From: Dasyornis broadbenti | Taxonomy: Eukaryota > Chordata > Aves > Passeriformes > Dasyornithidae | DNA length: 64,000 nucleotides | Direction: 5' to 3' | Assembly: GCA_013397935.1 (NCBI GenBank) | Contig: VZRN01001778.1 | Span: 619,581 to 683,580 of the forward strand | In this document: positions 26,801-37,340 of the stretch, piece by piece | Position numbering within the stretch: the first letter of the stretch is position 1 | Layout: the number at the start of each line of letters is the position of its first letter | The notes under the pieces: generated by a model | Database searches by the model: none | What the model was told of the DNA's origin: nothing | What the model saw: the letters and a program-made list of their open reading frames with translations, nothing else | Translations under genes and position numbers: made by a program

Positions 26801-28165
26801 CAAGCATACAATGTACAGCTTTGCTCTCATCAGCTCCATGTCATGAAGACAAGTGGTGGCATTTGCCATTTTTAAGACAAAGAACAGGATGTTTCTGTCA
26901 CCTGGCCAAGGTGTGGGGCAGCCCCACAGCACTCAGCCCAGGCTGCTGGAAAAGTCTGCCAGAGGCTCACTGCAGACACAAACCAGGGCAGCTGGTGCCA
27001 CAGAAATGATGGATGGTTCCCTGCTGAGAGACCCTGGCTACTCTGGATCCCGTCTTGAGGGTCTGGCTGTCACCAGTACCTACTGGGGGGCCCGGGGCAC
27101 CCCTTATTTCATACTTTGCCTTTCTCTGCAATGAAGAGGATCAGAAAATCTGTTCTCAGCTCTAATATGCTGTTGTAGACGAGGCCCTATGGAATCTCTT
27201 CTGCAGGAAAGGAGGAATGGGCTGCCTGGGGTGTTGCACTACCCGCTGTGAGGAGCTGAGCAAGGACCACCTCCAGGGGAAGATGCTGCCTGGGACTGCT
27301 GAGCTGGTATGGTGACCCACCTCTATGTCTCCATGCAAGCTCTCTGAGCTCATTGAGAAGCCTTATCAGTTTTGGATAACCCCAAAGTTTTGGATAACCC
27401 CAAGATACTTCTTGGGGAAGTATCAGTTTTGGATAACCCCAAGAACATCAGTTTTGGATAACCCCAAGATACTTCTCAATGTTTTTCTAACATTTTTGTC
27501 TGTCCTATAAACCTGTGTTGACCCTACTCCTTTACCTCCCTCCTGTGTAGTTTTGGTTACAGGACTGCAGTGTCACATTACAGGATTTTTGGCAGATCAG
27601 CTTTACAGCAAATTGCTTCACCTCCACGTACTCAAACCTGTTAGAATTCAGCTTTTATTTCAGCCGGTGCTAGGGAAGCTGCAAAATCAATTTATGATTA
27701 TGTCTTGACCTATGATTAGTGTTACTTTCATTGGCTCTGCAGGTAGCTCCCTTAAAAAGCCGCCACTGGGGCACCGAGTTTCTGACGTACATTTTTCTAC
27801 AAAACAGGGATCTTAAACCTCTAATTTCTTCCTGCCACGGCAAACCCAGTGGCCACGGCCGGGTGGAGGTGAGAGACAGTTCTCTGTTCACCTGACACCT
27901 GAGGCGTGACCCAGACCACTACTCACCCCAGCTCTGGGTACTGCGCCGTGATGTAGTTGTAGCATCTTCCCAGGACGACTTCTTGCAAGTTCTTAGTGGT
28001 CCCCCTGTCCTTCCACTTCAGCATCTGGGGACTGCCCTCGTGCTTTCCGTGGGTCAGGAGAGAGGCCAGCACGACGGCGAGGACGAGGGCGGCCAGCAGG
28101 ACCACGATCCCCACCAGGAGGACCGTGCGCTGCCGCGTCCGGGCAGAACCCTGCTGCAGGGGCAT
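5750..28165 (-). CDS. CD38: CD38, ADP-ribosyl cyclase / cyclic ADP-ribose hydrolase (whole gene, 8 coding exons)
   Basis: The eight minus-strand coding exons are 27927-28165, 13975-14104, 13213-13348, 12415-12497, 10696-10772, 9945-10037, 7643-7729 and 5750-5831. They join in frame to 927 nt, or 308 aa plus stop (human CD38 is 300 aa). All introns are GT-AG. Residues 1-14 are a short basic cytoplasmic tail, 15-37 a hydrophobic type II anchor, and about 60-300 the Rib_hydrolase domain. Active-site positions known from human CD38 are present: Trp127 (W125), Glu148 in TLEDTL (E146), Asp157 (D155), Trp190 (W189) and Glu228 (E226). Twelve cysteines match the six family disulfides, including the Cys121 and Cys202 positions specific to CD38; Cys301 is extra. 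NxS/T sites occur at Asn102, Asn210 and Asn303. The enzyme turns NAD into ADP-ribose and cyclic ADP-ribose at the cell surface. Identity is secure; catalytic balance is inferred only. Confidence 0.97.
7643..7729 (-). CDS. CD38: CD38 coding exon 7
   Basis: The exon is 87 nt. The first base completes Ser253, then ESCSGHSIKRLISILEERNF through ITCEDNY, with two bases of Arg282. It holds the Cys256/Cys277 pair matching the human C254-C275 disulfide. The acceptor is ctctctccag and the donor GTAATT. Confidence 0.97.
9411..9560 (-). mobile_element. Diverged CR1 fragment in CD38 intron 6
   Basis: The segment begins ATCACAGAATCATTTAGGGA and continues with CTGCCCAGGTCCCAGTTAGG and a GATGGAGACTTCCCAACCTG motif, typical of reverse-oriented CR1 3' sequence. 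The right boundary is uncertain. Confidence 0.65.
9945..10037 (-). CDS. CD38: CD38 coding exon 6 (catalytic Glu228)
   Basis: The exon is 93 nt. The first base completes Ser222; 30 codons (223-252) encode IFGSIEIFNLNPDKV and WLMQDIGGPQ. Glu228 matches the catalytic human Glu226. Ile223 replaces human Thr221. The acceptor is cattcttacag and the donor GTAAGT. Confidence 0.97.
10696..10772 (-). CDS. CD38: CD38 coding exon 5
   Basis: The exon is 77 nt, residues 197-221 plus two bases. It encodes FAEAACGVVQVMLNGS, with Cys202 (human Cys201) and the NGS sequon at Asn210. The acceptor is ttttgttcag and the donor GTATTC. It is one codon longer than human CD38 exon 5 and equals the length of BST1 exon 5 here. 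Confidence 0.96.
12415..12497 (-). CDS. CD38: CD38 coding exon 4
   Basis: The exon is 83 nt. Two bases complete Gly169, then 27 codons (170-196) run INYESCP to VFWKMASKM and include the active-site Trp190. The acceptor follows a long T tract (tttttttctcag) and the donor is GTAGGA. Confidence 0.96.
13213..13348 (-). CDS. CD38: CD38 coding exon 3 (catalytic core, TLEDTL motif)
   Basis: The exon is 136 nt, residues 124-168 plus one base. It contains SLFWSK (Trp127), the signature TLEDTLLGYMAD (Glu148, Asp149, Asp157) and the WCG cysteine. The acceptor is cttacttcacag and the donor GTAATC. The residue matching human Lys129 is Gly131, and that matching Arg127 is Lys129. Confidence 0.97.
13975..14104 (-). 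CDS. CD38: CD38 coding exon 2
   Basis: The exon is 130 nt. Its first base completes Gly80, and it then encodes 43 codons (81-123) running from DKDC through CNITSEDYQP to PIPCNK. The acceptor is ggcag and the donor GTAACA. It contains the conserved N-glycosylation site Asn102 and Cys121, which in human CD38 is Cys119. The length equals human CD38 exon 2. Confidence 0.97.
22131..22750 (-). mobile_element. CR1 LINE fragment, about 620 bp, in CD38 intron 1
   Basis: This is the longest clear CR1 copy here, in reverse orientation. Motifs in order include TCCAAGGATGGAGCCTCCAC, CATTGCCTCTTGTCCTG, CCTTCTCCAGGCTGGACAGT, AGAACTGGACCCAGCACTCC and CACAAGGGCACATTGATGGG. The open frames across it are broken remnants, not genes. 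Confidence 0.9.
23745..23885 (+). mobile_element. CR1 LINE 3' end in CD38 intron 1
   Basis: The segment contains CTGGACACAGCCCTGTGCAA, GGTTGGACCAGCTGACC and the terminal CCCATTCTGTGATTATGTGATTCTG tail region, in forward orientation. Confidence 0.9.
27364..27476. repeat. Tandem repeat with core TTTTGGATAACCCC in CD38 intron 1
   Basis: Four copies of GTTTTGGATAACCCC end at about 27383, 27401, 27440 and 27465. Copies two and four share the longer AAGATACTTCT extension. Between copies two and three, CCCCAAGA-tact-TCTTGGGG (27398-27417) is a perfect 8-bp inverted repeat. The array sits 450 bp inside intron 1 from exon 1. Confidence 0.9.
27927..28165 (-). CDS. CD38: CD38 coding exon 1 (cytoplasmic tail, anchor, stalk)
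   Basis: The ATG lies at 28165-28163 with G at -3. The exon encodes 79 codons plus two bases (GG) before the donor GTGAGT. It holds the basic tail, the hydrophobic anchor (residues 15-37), and the start of the enzyme domain with GTTKNLQEVVLGRC, close to the human sequence GTTKRFPETVLARC. The frame stays open upstream to about 28291 but contains no ATG there, only a GTG, so the ATG at 28165 is the credible start; it gives a tail of human-like length. Confidence 0.95.
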
Positions 28166-28490
28166 CGCGCTGAGGGGCGGCAGCAGCTGCTCCTGCCGCC
28201 GAGGGACAGCGGCTTCTGCGGGCTCCCCGCGCTGCCCCCGCCCCGGAGGACGCCCGGGAGGCCGGGCTGACCCCCGCCCGCCCCGGGTCACCGGCCGGCC
28301 GCCGAGCGGAGACTGTCCGGGGAGCGCGGGGCTGTCCGGGGATCTCTGGGTTGTCCGGGGATCTCTGGGTTGTCCGGGGATGCCTGGGCTGACCGCGGCC
28401 GCCGGGTCCGCCGGGGCAGCGTCCGGACCGCGGGGACGCTTCCCACCGCCCCCGCCCTGCCGGCTCCGGCCGTTCCGCCGGTTATAGAGT
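27930..28490 (-). promoter_or_regulatory. CpG island / promoter region of CD38
   Basis: This stretch is strongly GC-rich and CpG-dense, in sharp contrast to the AT-rich flanks. It covers CD38 exon 1 and several hundred bases upstream on the minus strand, which is typical of a housekeeping-type promoter. A TATAA-like word occurs at 28486-28482 on the minus strand about 320 bp before the ATG, but nothing shows it is used. A 19-bp tandem repeat lies within the region. Confidence 0.7.
28314..28389. repeat. GC-rich 19-bp tandem repeat, four units, CD38 5' flank
   Basis: Four head-to-tail 19-bp units start at 28314, 28333, 28352 and 28371, each beginning TGTCCGGGGA. The two middle units are identical (TGTCCGGGGATCTCTGGGT) and the outer two diverge in their second half. 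The array lies 149-224 bp upstream of the CD38 ATG, so it falls in the promoter or 5' UTR. Confidence 0.9.
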
Positions 28491-31400
28491 CAAGCGAGAA
28501 CTTTTCGGGGCTCGGGGAGGGAAGGTGAGCGTCTGGATGCTGTTTGCCCTCTGTTCTTCAGTTTGCCGTGACCTCCCCGAGTTAAACTTCGGGAAGTTGT
28601 CGGCGATAACGCACACAAGTGAACCCCAGGAATTTACTTACACAGCTCCCGCAGTCCTTGTTCAAATAATTGCAGCGACATGCTCCATCTAACGTGTGAG
28701 TAAAAGATTAATTGAAACCACCCCACTCTGTTTGCTTTAAATTAATTTGTTTGTAAAGAACAGGTGTTGAATCTGACTTTACCAGAGGGAAGAAGACAAC
28801 TTTTCAGAATCAGCTTTGCAGTAGTCATAAAAACATAGTTTATCTACACACAATGTGTTATTTTACTTCTCTCCCTTGCTCATAGGCTTGGATTAGTTGT
28901 CACAAGAATTTCTAAGACAAGTGTGTAAATTATGGGTGTTTGGGGCTGTGTGAAATCATCTAAGGAAGCATTAAATGTTCTCTGTCAGAGGGAAGTTAGT
29001 TCCTTACTGTACTTTCCAAAGAGGGTAATTCTACTTCCTTAGTCAAAAAGTCAACACAGAATAAGTCTCAATTCTCAAAATCTTAACAAAAGAAGCTATG
29101 AAATACCAGAATGTTAACTATAGCTTTTTCATAGATTTTTAATAATTGTTTACTAAGCATCTGTCTTTAACAGATTGACTGTGAGAAAGGACATATCTAA
29201 GCCAGGCCTAAGCAGTCCTGAAAGACCTGAGAAATGCTGTGCTCTGACCAAAGCCTGCACTGGCAGGTGGTATGCTAAGCACATAATATAAATTTTTCTG
29301 AGTCCATTTTCCCAGAAATCATGTGAACTTTGAAACCTCAGCTTTAAATTGACCTGTGAGGGAGCTATAATAATATCATCTCTTCATAAGAGGTGTAACA
29401 GTGTTCTCTCTTTAGGATACTGCTTGTGGCCCCTGTGGTTGGCATTGCTGATGGTGCACAAAGTGCAGGAAGATCCGTAGGAGACAGTTCAGTAAGAACT
29501 AGCTCGTAAAGGAAGTTTTTCCCCATATTCCTTTCAGTAAGCACATGGGTTTTACCTTGACAGGCTCCACTGACTGTTCTTTATTTTCACCATCCTGTAA
29601 ATGTCAATACAAGGTATTCACAGCTGAACGGCGGGATATTTTATTATGTACAAGTACAAGAGAAGTTCTTGAATTTAATGGTTTTGGTTTGAGGCTTTTT
29701 TCCTGCATGCATTTTCTACTTGTGATTTTAGTGTCATTAACTAAGAAAATACCATGCTGGGAAAACCAGCTAGTTATCCTAAGCAGTTTATGCAGTAACA
29801 CTGCAATCTCCATTTGCTCTGGGTATTGAAGATACGTAGCTTCACTAAGTGTAAGAGTCACTTTTAGAGTGGAACAATGGAATAGTTAATTAAAAGGTAT
29901 AAAACTTAAAAATGCTATTTTTCAGTAGCCTGATTTGTGTAAACTTTTTCTCTCTTCAGATATTACATTGACTCACCAAGAATGAATAAGTAAATAAGGT
30001 GAGTGCAGACTCAGAGGCTCTGGAAGGTGTCCTTGCTGCTGATTTTGTAACACCTCGAACTACATAAGGAGTGTCAAAGACAAGTAAATGTCAAGCCTCC
30101 TTCAGCAAGCCTTGGCAGCCTAATCAGGGTGAATAAATAGGACAAGCAGAGTTGAGCGGGCAGCACTAAAAAACAGTAAAACCTCATGCTCCCAGTGTTT
30201 CAGAAGGTGGTAGATTCTTTACCAGCATGAATGCAAACATGAAATCACTTTTTGCAAACTTTCTGGCCCTATAGTATTGCCACGAGAGGCATTTTAAAGA
30301 CAATAACAGTGCATCAGCAAAGAAAAGATGAAACAGTATTCCCTGAAAGGGATGGGAGGGAAGGACAGAAAATAAAGTGAAATGAGGAAGGCTGAAGGGA
30401 GATAACAAAGGCAATGCAAGGGTCTTGCATTCCCTTAGGTCTGTGGAGTGAGCTGGATTTTGCTTCTTTCCTAAGCAGCTTTCCCTGTGTCGATGACCTT
30501 AAGCTGAATGACTATTCTGCAGGAATTCAGTAATGTAAACAGGATCCTGCTGGAATCCAAATTTTGTATTTCCTCTATGATTGCAGTAAAGGGCTCATGG
30601 ATCTCTGTTCCTCTTGAACAGTGCTTATTTTTGCATTCTATAAGGCAAATCACAGTTTTTGAAAGCACCGTATCTCATAAACTGATAGCCAGCTTCTAGA
30701 ATCCTCTGATCTGTGTGAATCTCCAAGATATCAAATTGAAACAAATATTTTCAAGGTGTGTATACTTTTTGAAAACCTTTACTCTAAATCTTCAGGAGGT
30801 GATTAGAAAGTGGGTGTGAAAGATCAGAGGACAGAAATACTTTGGGAACCTAATGGCCAGCATCTGCCTTGACACCATGTATTGCAGCAGGCAACTTGAT
30901 TAAAATGATCCTGTACTAAGTACAATTTATCCAACTGCATAGGAGTATTGCTAGAGAGAAGCAGCAAGCTCCCACAGCTACCTGCAAGTTCTGTGGATGA
31001 TATTTTTGAGTCAACTAGGGATAGAAGACCATCCTTCAGTTATTCCCAAGGCCTAATCACTCAAAAGTTTGATTATCCTTTTCTTTTTTTTACTAACAAA
31101 TGCAGATAGTTCCAGCACCCAAAGCATGCCTTAGGAGAGGAAGAATCCTTCATGGTAGAAATTGCTGATAAAAGGTGGTGTGCAGCAGGTGTGACCGAAA
31201 CTTTCCAAAACAACCCAATATTCACAGTGCCACTAAACACTCCCACTCTTGTGGACACCTGTAATTTCTGGATGTCACTTCTCAGCAGAACTTAAAAATG
31301 AGAGAATTTGATCTGAAAAGAGCAGAAGTTGTTATAATAATTAAAGAAATTATATCTTTCCTGGATTTTGTTTGAATAGCAGTGAGCTTCTATCTGCTTC

Positions 31401-33699
31401 CCAATTTCACAGGGCAAATGCCGTCATAACAGTTAGAGAAGGCTGAACGCTGCAAATGAAGTGATAAATGAGCTAGTACAAGGAAACGAGCTAGCACAAA
31501 GTGGCAGCTGTGAAGAAATGTGTGACATCTAACCACACACCAGCCTCTGCAAAGAAACCCTTTATAACTCTGTGTCTGGGCATCCAATTCAGTTCTTCTT
31601 TCTTTCACCTCCTCTGCAGGCACTGCAAAAATGTAAAATTTTTGGTGAGCTTGGTGTGCTCTGGGCCCAGTGCATGACCTGCAGCATGTAGGAGTTATTT
31701 AACCTGTAATTTACTCTGTATTTTCCTAGTGGCAGCCCCCATTGCACCTAACCTAGAGCTATAGGCAGACAAAAAGACTGGCAGACAGACAATGGTACCT
31801 TAACTCTGAACCTGCATTGGTGGCCATCTAAAGCACTTGAAAAATACGCCATTTGTGTCTTCTGCAAAGCCTTATCTGCTGCTGGGAACACGGGACACTC
31901 CTGTTTACCAGATGAGCTGCCTGGAGATGGTCTGAGCATCAGCATTCCCTTCCCGGCCACAAACCCTTTTTGCTCACCTGGTTGATGTTATCTGGTTTTC
32001 TTCTTCAGCACTGTGGTGTTGTCTTGATCACTTTATATAACTTCATACTGATTTCTACTCTAATTACACTTGCATCTCCTGTAAATTCTTTAAGATTACT
32101 TGTGATGACAAAATGCTTCATTATATGTTCAAGTCTAAGTATCAGATACCAGGGAGGGTTAATCTCTTCAGAACAGGCTAGAGAGGCTTCCATTCACAGA
32201 AATAACAAAAACAAGACTTCTGCAGCCCAGTCCATTAGATTCTGGTTGAAATTGGCTAATCAGTTCACAAGAATTTGGGAGGAAAAAGGCTGACAGATGG
32301 AGGAACAGACAAGTAAACCAAGTGATTGCATAGGCCTCCTTTCTTTTGTAAACCAGGCTCAAGGGAAATTATCTTCCCACTTGCAAGGGGGAATTATCTT
32401 TCCACAGCAGTGACACAAAGTACTGTGCTGTGCTAAATAACTGACACCACTTGCTGCAGATGCAATATCAAATCTACCTGATGGATGAGGTAATTGGCTG
32501 TCAGACCTCTGCCAGCTAATCTGTTACTACAATGTTCATGTTCTTCAAAATATTCAATCATATTTTTAATTTTTTTTTATCTCTTCAGCATTTTCTCAAT
32601 TCTTCATTTGCTTTGCTGTCTGTGCCTTGCTGCATAAAGAAGCTGTTTGAAAGTTCATAAACTTTTCTGTGTTTCCTGTGTGGTTTGTATACAGAGTGCA
32701 GGGCTCTGCTGGGACACGACAACTGCCCTGTATCAAATTGTGTAGCAAGAGATAGACTTTGCTTCCTACAAGCAACTAAAGATGAGGGTTTGCTGCATTT
32801 ATCTTATAACTTTGGACTACTGCATTGAATTCCTATCTCCTTCAAATGGTGATTTAATTTGTACCTGACCTATGTCTAAGTAGTTCACTAAAGCAATCAG
32901 TAATATAGATGCAAAACTGACAGTTGAGTTTAAAGACACATAACTGTATTTTCACTGTTTTATTTTAGACACTTGCAGTTTTTCAAATATCTAATATTTC
33001 AGTCCTGAACTCTTCTTCTAATTATCCTGAAAAATTGTAGAGAAATTAGCTGTGCACCAGTCCTCAAAACTAGAAATGCTTTCTGTGTGTGTGTGGGCAT
33101 GCAGATTGGCCTACTGCTACTGAATTTTTGTGAGGCAGTGCTCCTGAACTAATTTGTTGTGAAAATCAGTAATTCCTTAATTGCTATCTGCCTCTGAGTC
33201 ACTAATAGACACTTCTGAACATGCTAATGCACTTGTGTTTAAGCACCCAGGACCTTTCAGTGCAAACAAAAACACTAGATCTTAGGCATCCGTATATTTA
33301 AGAATTGCTGGATAGAAAGTGTTGTGAAACTACTTTCTCAAGTCCAGACACCTACATTACACATAAATGTGACTATGCACTCTCTGAGTGTTCTCAATGT
33401 GGCCACTGTATTCTTATTTTTGCTGCAAGTAAGGTCATCATGATGAGTATTACTCTTCCCTAGGAAGGAGAGGTATGAGGCAGATCATTGCCTTTACCTG
33501 CTGCCCTACACGCTACCACTTGGGCAGGAGGTGCACCAGCTCTCATCACTGTTGTTGCTGCATCTAGTTGTGGATGCACACACATCTCTGGGTGCTGATG
33601 GTACGTTTTGGTGTTAAGCCCCCAGGGTTTGGAACTGGGAAGTCATCCAGACTGCTTCATGCACAAGTCCTCCAAGAGTGCTGCAGGCAAGAGCAGATC

Positions 33700-33780
33700 C
33701 ACCTGACCTGTTAGGTTAATGGTTGGACTCAGCGATCTTAGAAGCCTTTCCAACCTAAGGGATTCTGTGATTCTATGACC
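33700..33780 (+). mobile_element. CR1-type 3' end in BST1-CD38 intergenic region
   Basis: AATGGTTGGACTCAGCGATC is followed by CCTTTCCAACCTAAGGGATT and the octamer tail CTGTGATTCTATGA, in forward orientation. Confidence 0.8.
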
Positions 33781-36019
33781 ACAGAGTAACAGGCTCAAGC
33801 TATTGTACCCAGGGCACAGGAATTCATCCTAGAAACTGATGAGTTATTATCTGTAGTTTGCCCACTACAGGCTGCTGGGGCTTTCCATCTCTTTCATCTG
33901 TATCACTTGTAAGCAGCCCGCTTTTCCATGTGGAAGTTGATTCCTTTTGTTTCGTGCACTGTAGAGGGGTTTGGGTGGGGAAATGAGAGTGCTGGATCAG
34001 CCCATGCTGATGAGCACAGTGCCTGTCTCCTCTCAATAATGCTCTCTGCTCTCTCGACTGGAAGCGACTATTTTTTTCCTATGCGTTCTCTCAAGAGGAG
34101 AGTGTGGGAGGACCAAATGTCACCACTGTGCCTTGTAGCTTTTGTTGGTGACCTTTTTACTACCCTACATGCATGCCTGGCTATATGTGATGTGTTTGTT
34201 TCTTGTCTGGAGACTTGAGCAGGAAGTTGAGGGTATAAGGAAAGAAAGAAAGAAACGACAACAGAGATAAAATCTAACAAATATGGTAGTGCTTCTGCTT
34301 TCTGTGTAAATAATGTGGGAAAGCACACACATAAAGAGCTTAATGCTGGACTGCACCCCAAGGCTGATGTTCGGAATTGTAGAACCAGAAAGAGCTGACA
34401 CAACAGCATATGACAAAGCAACATCTAAAATGAGAACTCTTGATTCAAGACAAAACCTTCCTGTATTTGCACAGGCTCATGTCAGTCTCCTTCCCCCGTT
34501 CCTTTTCCCTCCTGTTTCTCAAATACAGTACTTGTGCACTGTTGAAAGGCAGGGTGGGGGATGACATTAGGCCATCAGCACAAAGTTATTTCATTCTTGT
34601 GTGAGTCACTGGATGATCTGGTCCATCTATCAATCACCTGTCAGATCTGCAAACGGGAAGAAACTTAGACAGTGCCCAATGGACCTGCTTGGGTTGTTCA
34701 GGAAGATTCCCCCTCCATGCTGGCAGCTTCTTTTGCCATGTTCTGCAGTTCTCTGCCTTAGCCCCACTTCTGCAGTTCATATTTGCAAAACCAACCTCTC
34801 AGGGCAGATCAGCCCAGGGCTCTGGTGCTGGGCACAGCAGTGACTGAGTTGTCTTTCAGTGACCTGGTACAGTAGAGGAGTGGTGCTCCCTGTGTTTCAT
34901 TGGGGAGGAGCTGATTCAGCAGTAGTTTTCTCAAAACTCATGGAGTCTGTGACCCATTTCTAGATGTCAATCAGCATGATGGGAAATTTTGTGATCAGAA
35001 CAGACTATCGGTCAAAAATTACTGCTTAGGGAATGTTGAAAAATGGCTTTATGAAGGAGAACGGATACAGAAATGTAAATGCACTAAGTTTGATGTGACA
35101 GAAACATTTGTGACTGAATGACTGTGGTTTCTCCAGAGACCTGGTGGGTGTGACCCCAGGAGCCAGTGCACATCAAAGGAGGCCAAGAGAGCAAGTTGAT
35201 TCAAGGACAATCTCAAAGCACAAAAGAAGCCGATTCCAAAAGGCAGGAAGTCAAAGCTGTGGCAGAAGTCCAGCTTAGCCAAATCAGGAATTCCTGACAG
35301 AGCTCAAATGTTGGAAGAAAGAATAATGGAGAGCAGAAGCAGGGATGGACTATCTGGGAGGAATGTTAGAAGCATTTCCCAAACTGTTAAATTATCTGAC
35401 AAGGCTTATCTCCATGCCCACAAGGGAGCTTGGAGAGACAATGGCAGGGTGGGGAAACCAAGTCATATTGTACCTGGGATATATTGTGGGATGCAGGAGA
35501 AAATCCATTCATGATTATAGGATGTTTAGGAGGGGAAGCAAAGGTGGGACAAGAGAGGAATTTAGGTAGATTGTGAAGAACAAGAGTGGTAAAAAAAACA
35601 GGGAAGGGACTAAAAAGGGCAACTGCATGTGAATAGTTGGCTGGACAGTTTGCTTGGCTGTGCCCTGTGCCTGATTGGGGCAGTCTGTCCTCACTTCTCC
35701 AACTCCTTCCCAGCTCTTCCCTGGATGATGTTTTTCCATTCCCATGAGTGCACAGGTGTGTAGGTGTGTGAGTACAGCAGTGGGTCCGTGTCTCTGGTGC
35801 TGGTGGCTGCAGTGAGTGTGGGCGTGGGAGTGATTGTGTGAGCTGGTGAGCAAGTGACACGACCTGGGAGCAAGGGGGTGAATGCGCCATTAAGGGTCCT
35901 TTCTAGGTGTGAGAACACCTGGATGTCTCTAAAGTCAGGAGCTATGGGATCCAGGGAGTCCTAGCTGTCCCTGTGTGTGTGACAGACATGCAGGGAGGGA
36001 ATTAAAAAAGCCAAACTTA

Positions 36020-36430
36020 AATCAAAGTTAAAATTGATGAAGTGTGGAAGGGCATCAGGAATGGCTTCCACAGACACATGGAAAGCAGAACAAACACCAA
36101 GTAACAGATGGAGCCACTGGTGAACAGGGTAGGTGACCCAGTCTCAAAGAACACTGATAAAGCAGAGGTGACTTAAAAACTTGACATACTCTTCACTGGC
36201 AAGGTCTGTTCTCATGTCTCATGGGGTCTTTGTGCCTACAGCACTCAGACAGGAGTTTTGGGCAGAAAATGATTACCCATAGTGAAGACTGAGTTACGGA
36301 CCATTTAAGCACTCTTGTTGAACATAAGTCCCTGTGCCAGATGAGATCCATCTGAGGGTAGGAAGGACAAGCTGGCTTATATCACTGCAAAGCTAGTCTT
36401 GTCTCTGAGAGGGGACTCAACCTATGATTC
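36020..36430 (+). mobile_element. Decayed CR1 ORF2 (reverse transcriptase region) remnant
   Basis: In frame, with internal stops, the segment reads NGFHRHMESRTNTK and then QMEPLVNRVGDPVSKNTDKA, with a later frame giving HKSLCQMRSI (consensus HKSPGPDGI). These are characteristic of the CR1 reverse-transcriptase N terminus. The copy is clearly inactive. Sequence from about 35030 may belong to the same element but I could not confirm it. Confidence 0.65.
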
Positions 36431-36929
36431 TCTGAAGCTATCATTTTGTGATAATGATTTGCAGAATGTTTTATAATGACTAACTAATGGAACTAAAGAA
36501 CTTTATCAGACAGGTCCCCAAAGATACTGGGATTTAGGAAATTGAAGACAGATGGAAATCTAGCTAATGTTTCCTTGAAGACAGTAGCTGTAGTCAATTC
36601 TGCGGAAGAGAAATCTCCAGATAGCTTAAGGCTGACTGTGAATGCAACATGCTGTGGAATATTATTTGTGCTGCCTAAATTAGAATTTTAACTGCTCTTG
36701 AAAAACATGTTAGCCATCAGGTTTTAAAATAAATGCACCCAGCATGACTGCTAAAATTCTATGGATGGCTAAAGATGCTATAAAAATAAAGCTGTCTTTC
36801 CAGTTATGCATTAGTGTTATGAAATGAAAACAGGACAATACTATGTGTGACAGGCCCTTCCAGAAAGAAGATATTTAGTCAGCACCATTTTTGGAAAACT
36901 CACAATATCACTAAATAATGGAGGGATGT

Positions 36930-37340
36930 CTGCAGGTTATCTGGCCCCAGCAATTGCTCAAATCATGGCTAACTATAAGGCTAGATTAGGTTGCTCAGGG
37001 TGTTTTTCAGTAGAGCTTTGAAAACCTCTATGGATGAAGAGTCCAGAATCTCTTTAGGAAGCCACTCTCATGGTGACTTTTTAAATGTTTAATCAGCATT
37101 TCCCTTGCTTCACTTTTTGACCACTGTCCCAAGACTTTTCACTGTGCATCTCTGAAAAAGGATATAGCTTAATCTTTTTTACAGTGCCCTTTAGATAGTA
37201 GAAAATATCCTTTCTGGATAACTTTCTGGATGCCCTTTTGGGCGATTTGATGCTATAGCATACAGAACTCATGGGGAGCTGTTGCGTTCAGACTTTTACA
37301 ACAAGATTTCTGACACCCATCCACCCATTATTTATTAAAG
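36930..37340 (-). mobile_element. Old CR1 fragment in reverse orientation
   Basis: Diverged motifs resembling TTGCTCAGGGTGTTTTTCAG, TTTGAAAACCTCTATGGATG and CTCTTTAGGAAGCCACTCTC are in the order seen in reverse-oriented CR1 3' sequence. It lies next to the forward CR1 ORF2 remnant. Confidence 0.6.

Larger units (their letters stand above)
14105..27926 (-). other. CD38 intron 1 (13.8 kb)
   Basis: This is a large first intron, as in mammalian CD38. It holds two clear CR1 copies (22131-22750 and 23745-23885) and the TTTTGGATAACCCC array near exon 1. A 181-codon open frame at 20764-21309 (minus strand) begins with ATG but has no recognisable domain. No other exon-like sequence was found. Confidence 0.85.

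Noticed and set aside
27890..27915. TGACAC and TGACCC half sites near the CD38 exon 1 donor as a possible retinoic acid response element
   Set aside because: The spacing is eight bases and one half site is poor, so it does not match a standard DR5 or DR2 element.
28166..28291. N-terminal extension of CD38 upstream of the chosen ATG
   Set aside because: The frame is open but begins only at a GTG in GC-rich sequence. The ATG at 28165 has G at -3 and gives a tail of normal CD38 length.
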